A model generated the notes under the pieces. That model was given only the letters and a program-made list of their open reading frames with translations, was not told the DNA's origin and did not search any database. From assembly GCA_021324445.1 (NCBI GenBank), contig JAJPJC010000040.1, positions 1 to 64,000 on the forward strand: a DNA stretch of 64,000 nucleotides, read 5' to 3'. A program made the translations under genes and the position numbers. Each line of letters starts with the position of its first letter. Positions within the stretch are counted from its first letter, which is position 1. Below, one piece after another: positions 61,776 through 64,000 of the stretch. This DNA comes from Isosphaeraceae bacterium. Its GTDB lineage: Bacteria; Planctomycetota; Planctomycetia; Isosphaerales; Isosphaeraceae.

Positions 61776-63116
61776 ATGGTGTCCACCTTGAAGGTCTTGC
61801 CCAGCAGTGTGATCCTCCTGGCCGGCCTGGCCGGCTTGACGTCGTACGCGTTTGCCGCCGAGGGCGATCGCCCGCCCAACGTCGTGCTGATCATCGCCGA
61901 CGACATGGGCTGGACCGACTACGGCTTCATGGGTCATCCTCGGATCCACACGCCCCGGCTCGATCGCCTGGCGAGCCAGAGCCTGGTCTTTCGCCGCGGT
62001 TATGTCACGAGCAGCCTCTGCTCGCCGAGCCTGGCCAGCATCCTGACCGGCCGGTATCCTCATCAGCATAAGATCACGAGCAACGACCCTCCGCTCCCGC
62101 CCGGTGTGGACGAGCGCGCGGCCCCGCGCGATCCCGAGTTCCTGGCCCGTCGGCGGGCGATGATCCAGGTCTTCGACGACATGCCGGCCTTGCCGCGGCT
62201 GCTGGCATCGAAGGACTATCTCAGCTTCCAGTCGGGTAAGTGGTGGGGCGGTTCGTATCAGCGTGGCGGCTTCACGCACGGCATGACCCACGGGGAACCG
62301 GACCGCGGCGGCCGCCACGGCGACGCCGGGCTGGCGATCGGCCGCCGGGGGATGAAGCCCGTCTTCCTGTTCATCGAGCTGGCCGAAGTGCGCAAGGCCC
62401 CGTTCTTCCTCTGGTACGCGCCGATGATGCCCCACCAGCCGCACAATCCCCCGGAACGGCTCCTGGCCCATTACCGCGAGACGGCCCCGTCGCCGGCGGT
62501 CGCGAAATACTGGGCCATGTGCGAGTGGTTCGACGAGACCTGTGGGGAGCTGCTCGACTTCCTCGACGCCCAGAAGCTCGCCCAGGACACCCTGGTGATC
62601 TTCCTGGCTGACAACGGCTGGATCCAGGATCCCCAGGCGGAGCGGTCCGCGCCCCGTTCGAAGCAGTCGCCGTACGACGGCGGCCTCCGGACCCCGATCC
62701 TGGTGCGCTGGCCGGGCAAGGTCGCGGCTCAGATCTGTGACACCCCGGTCAGCGCGATCGACATCGCGCCGACGGTCCTCCAGGCCGCCGGGATCGAGCG
62801 GCCGGCCGGGCTGGAGGGAATCAACCTGCTCGACGCCAAGGCCGTCGCCGGCCGCCCGGCCATCTTCGGCGCGGTCTTCACCCACAATGCCGTCGATATC
62901 CATGATCCGGCGTCCAGCCTGCGGTCTCGCTGGATCGTCGCCGGCGATTGGAAGCTGATCGCCCCCGATCGCCGCAATACCCCCGATGGCGTCGTCGAGC
63001 TCTTCGACGTGGGCCACGACCCGGGTGAGACCCGCAACCTGGCGGGCGAACACCGCCAGCGCGTGGTCGACCTGATGGCCCGGCTCGACGCCTGGTGGGC
63101 GGCCGGTCCCCGGTAA
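61776..63116 (+). CDS. Sulfatase family protein with non-canonical CSPSL site
   Basis: A 446-aa exported sulfatase (signal LPSSVILLAGLAGLTSYAFA). Metal Asp pair in NVVLIIADDMGWTDYG, active-site region in SSLCSPSLASILTGRYPHQH, and VIFLADNGW. The formylglycine motif is C-S-P-S-L, lacking the Arg of CxPxR. Later SPYDGGLRTPILVRWPG is typical. It probably cleaves sulfate esters, as planctomycetes have many such enzymes, but activation of this one is uncertain. Confidence 0.9.
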   Translation: MVSTLKVLPSSVILLAGLAGLTSYAFAAEGDRPPNVVLIIADDMGWTDYGFMGHPRIHTPRLDRLASQSLVFRRGYVTSSLCSPSLASILTGRYPHQHKITSNDPPLPPGVDERAAPRDPEFLARRRAMIQVFDDMPALPRLLASKDYLSFQSGKWWGGSYQRGGFTHGMTHGEPDRGGRHGDAGLAIGRRGMKPVFLFIELAEVRKAPFFLWYAPMMPHQPHNPPERLLAHYRETAPSPAVAKYWAMCEWFDETCGELLDFLDAQKLAQDTLVIFLADNGWIQDPQAERSAPRSKQSPYDGGLRTPILVRWPGKVAAQICDTPVSAIDIAPTVLQAAGIERPAGLEGINLLDAKAVAGRPAIFGAVFTHNAVDIHDPASSLRSRWIVAGDWKLIAPDRRNTPDGVVELFDVGHDPGETRNLAGEHRQRVVDLMARLDAWWAAGPR

Positions 63117-63163
63117 TCGCGATTGCCCTCGCACGCGACGGCTCGCGGCTTTAAGATGGTCTC

Positions 63164-63493
63164 ATGAACGTGCCAACCCCAACCGCGAGCGGCTTGACAC
63201 TTTCCGCCTTGCAGACGATCATCTTACAAATGTACGGCGAGAAGGACGCGGCGCGCGGCGACGCGGCCACGTTCCTCTGGCTGACCGAGGAGTTTGGCGA
63301 GCTGGCCACGGCGCTGCGCTCGGGCACCCGCGACGAGCTGGCCGCGGAGATGGCCGACGTCCTGGCCTGGCTGGCCACTCTGGCCAACATCCGGGGCATC
63401 GACCTGGAAGCAGCCGTCGTGCGCAAGTACGGCCGGGCCTGCCCGGGATGCAACGCCATGCCCTGCGCCTGCGACCCGGCGGAGAAACCCTGA
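63164..63493 (+). CDS. MazG-like nucleotide pyrophosphohydrolase
   Basis: A 109-aa protein. LTEEFGELATALRSGTRDELAAEMADVLAWLATLANIRGIDLEAAV carries the ExxE...ExxD metal motif of the MazG-like fold (EEFGE, EMADV). A C-terminal CPGCNAMPCAC looks like a zinc-binding tail. Probably hydrolyses non-canonical or excess NTPs. The start at ATG 63164 lacks a strong ribosome binding site. Confidence 0.85.
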   Translation: MNVPTPTASGLTLSALQTIILQMYGEKDAARGDAATFLWLTEEFGELATALRSGTRDELAAEMADVLAWLATLANIRGIDLEAAVVRKYGRACPGCNAMPCACDPAEKP

Positions 63494-63532
63494 TGGCGCG
63501 GAGCGCCGACCCGCTTGGGCCCGGGAGGCGCC

Positions 63533-64000
63533 ATGAGATTCCTCCCGGATCATTATGTCGAGGCCGCATCGGAACGGATCGAACCAGCAGTGGACCTCTT
63601 TCGTATAGGGCACTACTCGCTCGCACTGGACACCGCCGGCCGGGCGGTGGAATGCCTTCTCCGAGCTTACTTCTTCCGAAGAAACGGCGTGGACGCGAAG
63701 CTCGAGGGGGCGCATGACATCCTCAAGCTATTCAGGGCCAGCGGCCTCAAGGAAATTGCCTTGGGAGCCCACCAGCGGCGCGGCGATTCCGAAGGCCAGA
63801 GCGAACGCTTCGGTCGAGCACTGGGAGCCGACATTCACGACGTCGGGCAGATCTGGTCCGACGACCTTCGCTACGCTTCCGAGAGTCGCCTCAGGACTCA
63901 TCTCAGGCAGATGAATCTTCACCGGGGTGTGAAGGGGGATTTCCTCAAGTTCAACGCCCAGCGGCTGGTCGAAGCCGCTCGCCGGATTGTCGCCGAAGGA
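63533..64000 (+). CDS. HEPN-domain-like protein, partial (runs off the window end)
   Basis: ATG 63533 follows GGGAGG; 156 codons are open to the window end without a stop. The sequence MRFLPDHYVEAASERIEP, then HYSLALDTAGRAVECLLRAYFFRRNG, then LEGAHDILKLF resembles HEPN-type four-helix proteins (helix with A-G-R-A-V-E-x-L-L-R and H-D-I). A later R...H pair occurs at RQMNLHRG. It may be a partner of a nucleotidyltransferase or act alone as an RNase; the missing end prevents a decision. Confidence 0.6.
   Translation, partial: MRFLPDHYVEAASERIEPAVDLFRIGHYSLALDTAGRAVECLLRAYFFRRNGVDAKLEGAHDILKLFRASGLKEIALGAHQRRGDSEGQSERFGRALGADIHDVGQIWSDDLRYASESRLRTHLRQMNLHRGVKGDFLKFNAQRLVEAARRIVAEG

Noticed and set aside
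58433-61906. 1157-aa ORF opposite the TPR-peptidase
   Set aside because: A repetitive Gly/Leu/Arg shadow on the wrong strand; the plus strand has HExxH and TPR motifs.

Overview
This is a GC-rich window with protein features typical of a planctomycete, most likely of the Isosphaeraceae type. The evidence is three proteins with the N-terminal LExLE[R/S]xxL signature (LEPR-XLL type), a short protein with the planctomycete RFTxRQxLxAVA transmembrane start, WD40-fused Ser/Thr kinases, a sulfatase, and a sugar dehydrogenase fused to c-type haem domains. I assign the group by inference from these features; there is no rRNA, tRNA or CRISPR array in the window. Many long ORFs opposite real genes are high-GC shadows and are left out.

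Layout. 0.1-3.1 kb: a truncated LEPR-type surface protein and an SGNH-hydrolase-like gene that has lost its catalytic Ser and carries a 122-bp MITE-like insertion with a 10-bp target duplication. 3.4-3.65 kb: a non-coding 86-bp tandem repeat. 3.9-10.5 kb: the most unusual locus, with two tandem membrane-anchored VWA proteins, a subtilase with the two-part architecture of cyanobactin PatA/PatG maturation proteases, and a 58-aa six-Cys peptide with a strong ribosome binding site (candidate RiPP precursor). 10.5-14.2 kb: a Ser/Thr kinase with 14 WD40 repeats, convergent with the peptide gene. 14.7-18.0 kb: an MBL-fold protein and a three-gene operon of unknown function.

18.1-27.2 kb: a complete chemosensory cluster transcribed leftwards (CheW, CheR-TPR, CheW, PAS-PAS-MCP without membrane segments, CheA-REC, CheB, REC-histidine kinase). 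Its order and domain fusions match Wsp/Frz-type pathways of alternative cellular function, with a REC-HK in the output position. 27.4-31.5 kb: a class B3-like metallo-beta-lactamase, a GT-A-like glycosyltransferase, a GntR(YtrA-like)-slipin operon and another LEPR protein. 31.56-32.92 kb: an intact ISAs1-family insertion sequence with 17-bp terminal inverted repeats.

33-47 kb: an intact PIN toxin-antitoxin pair, a Tat-exported amidohydrolase, an M28 peptidase, a Ser/Thr kinase, a toxin-antitoxin pair with a frameshifted toxin, a tri-haem sugar dehydrogenase, a DUF900-like hydrolase, a CARDB-type LEPR protein, an intergenic array of strong palindromes, and a DUF442 phosphatase-like protein. 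47-64 kb: a TPR protein, an old yellow enzyme family oxidoreductase, a Uma2 nuclease-like protein, a rhomboid protease, a sugar operon (Gfo/Idh/MocA oxidoreductase, sugar isomerase, DPM1-like glycosyltransferase), a second toxin-antitoxin pair with a frameshifted PIN toxin, a PhyH dioxygenase, a TPR-HExxH peptidase, a DUF433 protein, a sulfatase, a MazG-like pyrophosphohydrolase and a HEPN-like gene that runs off the end.
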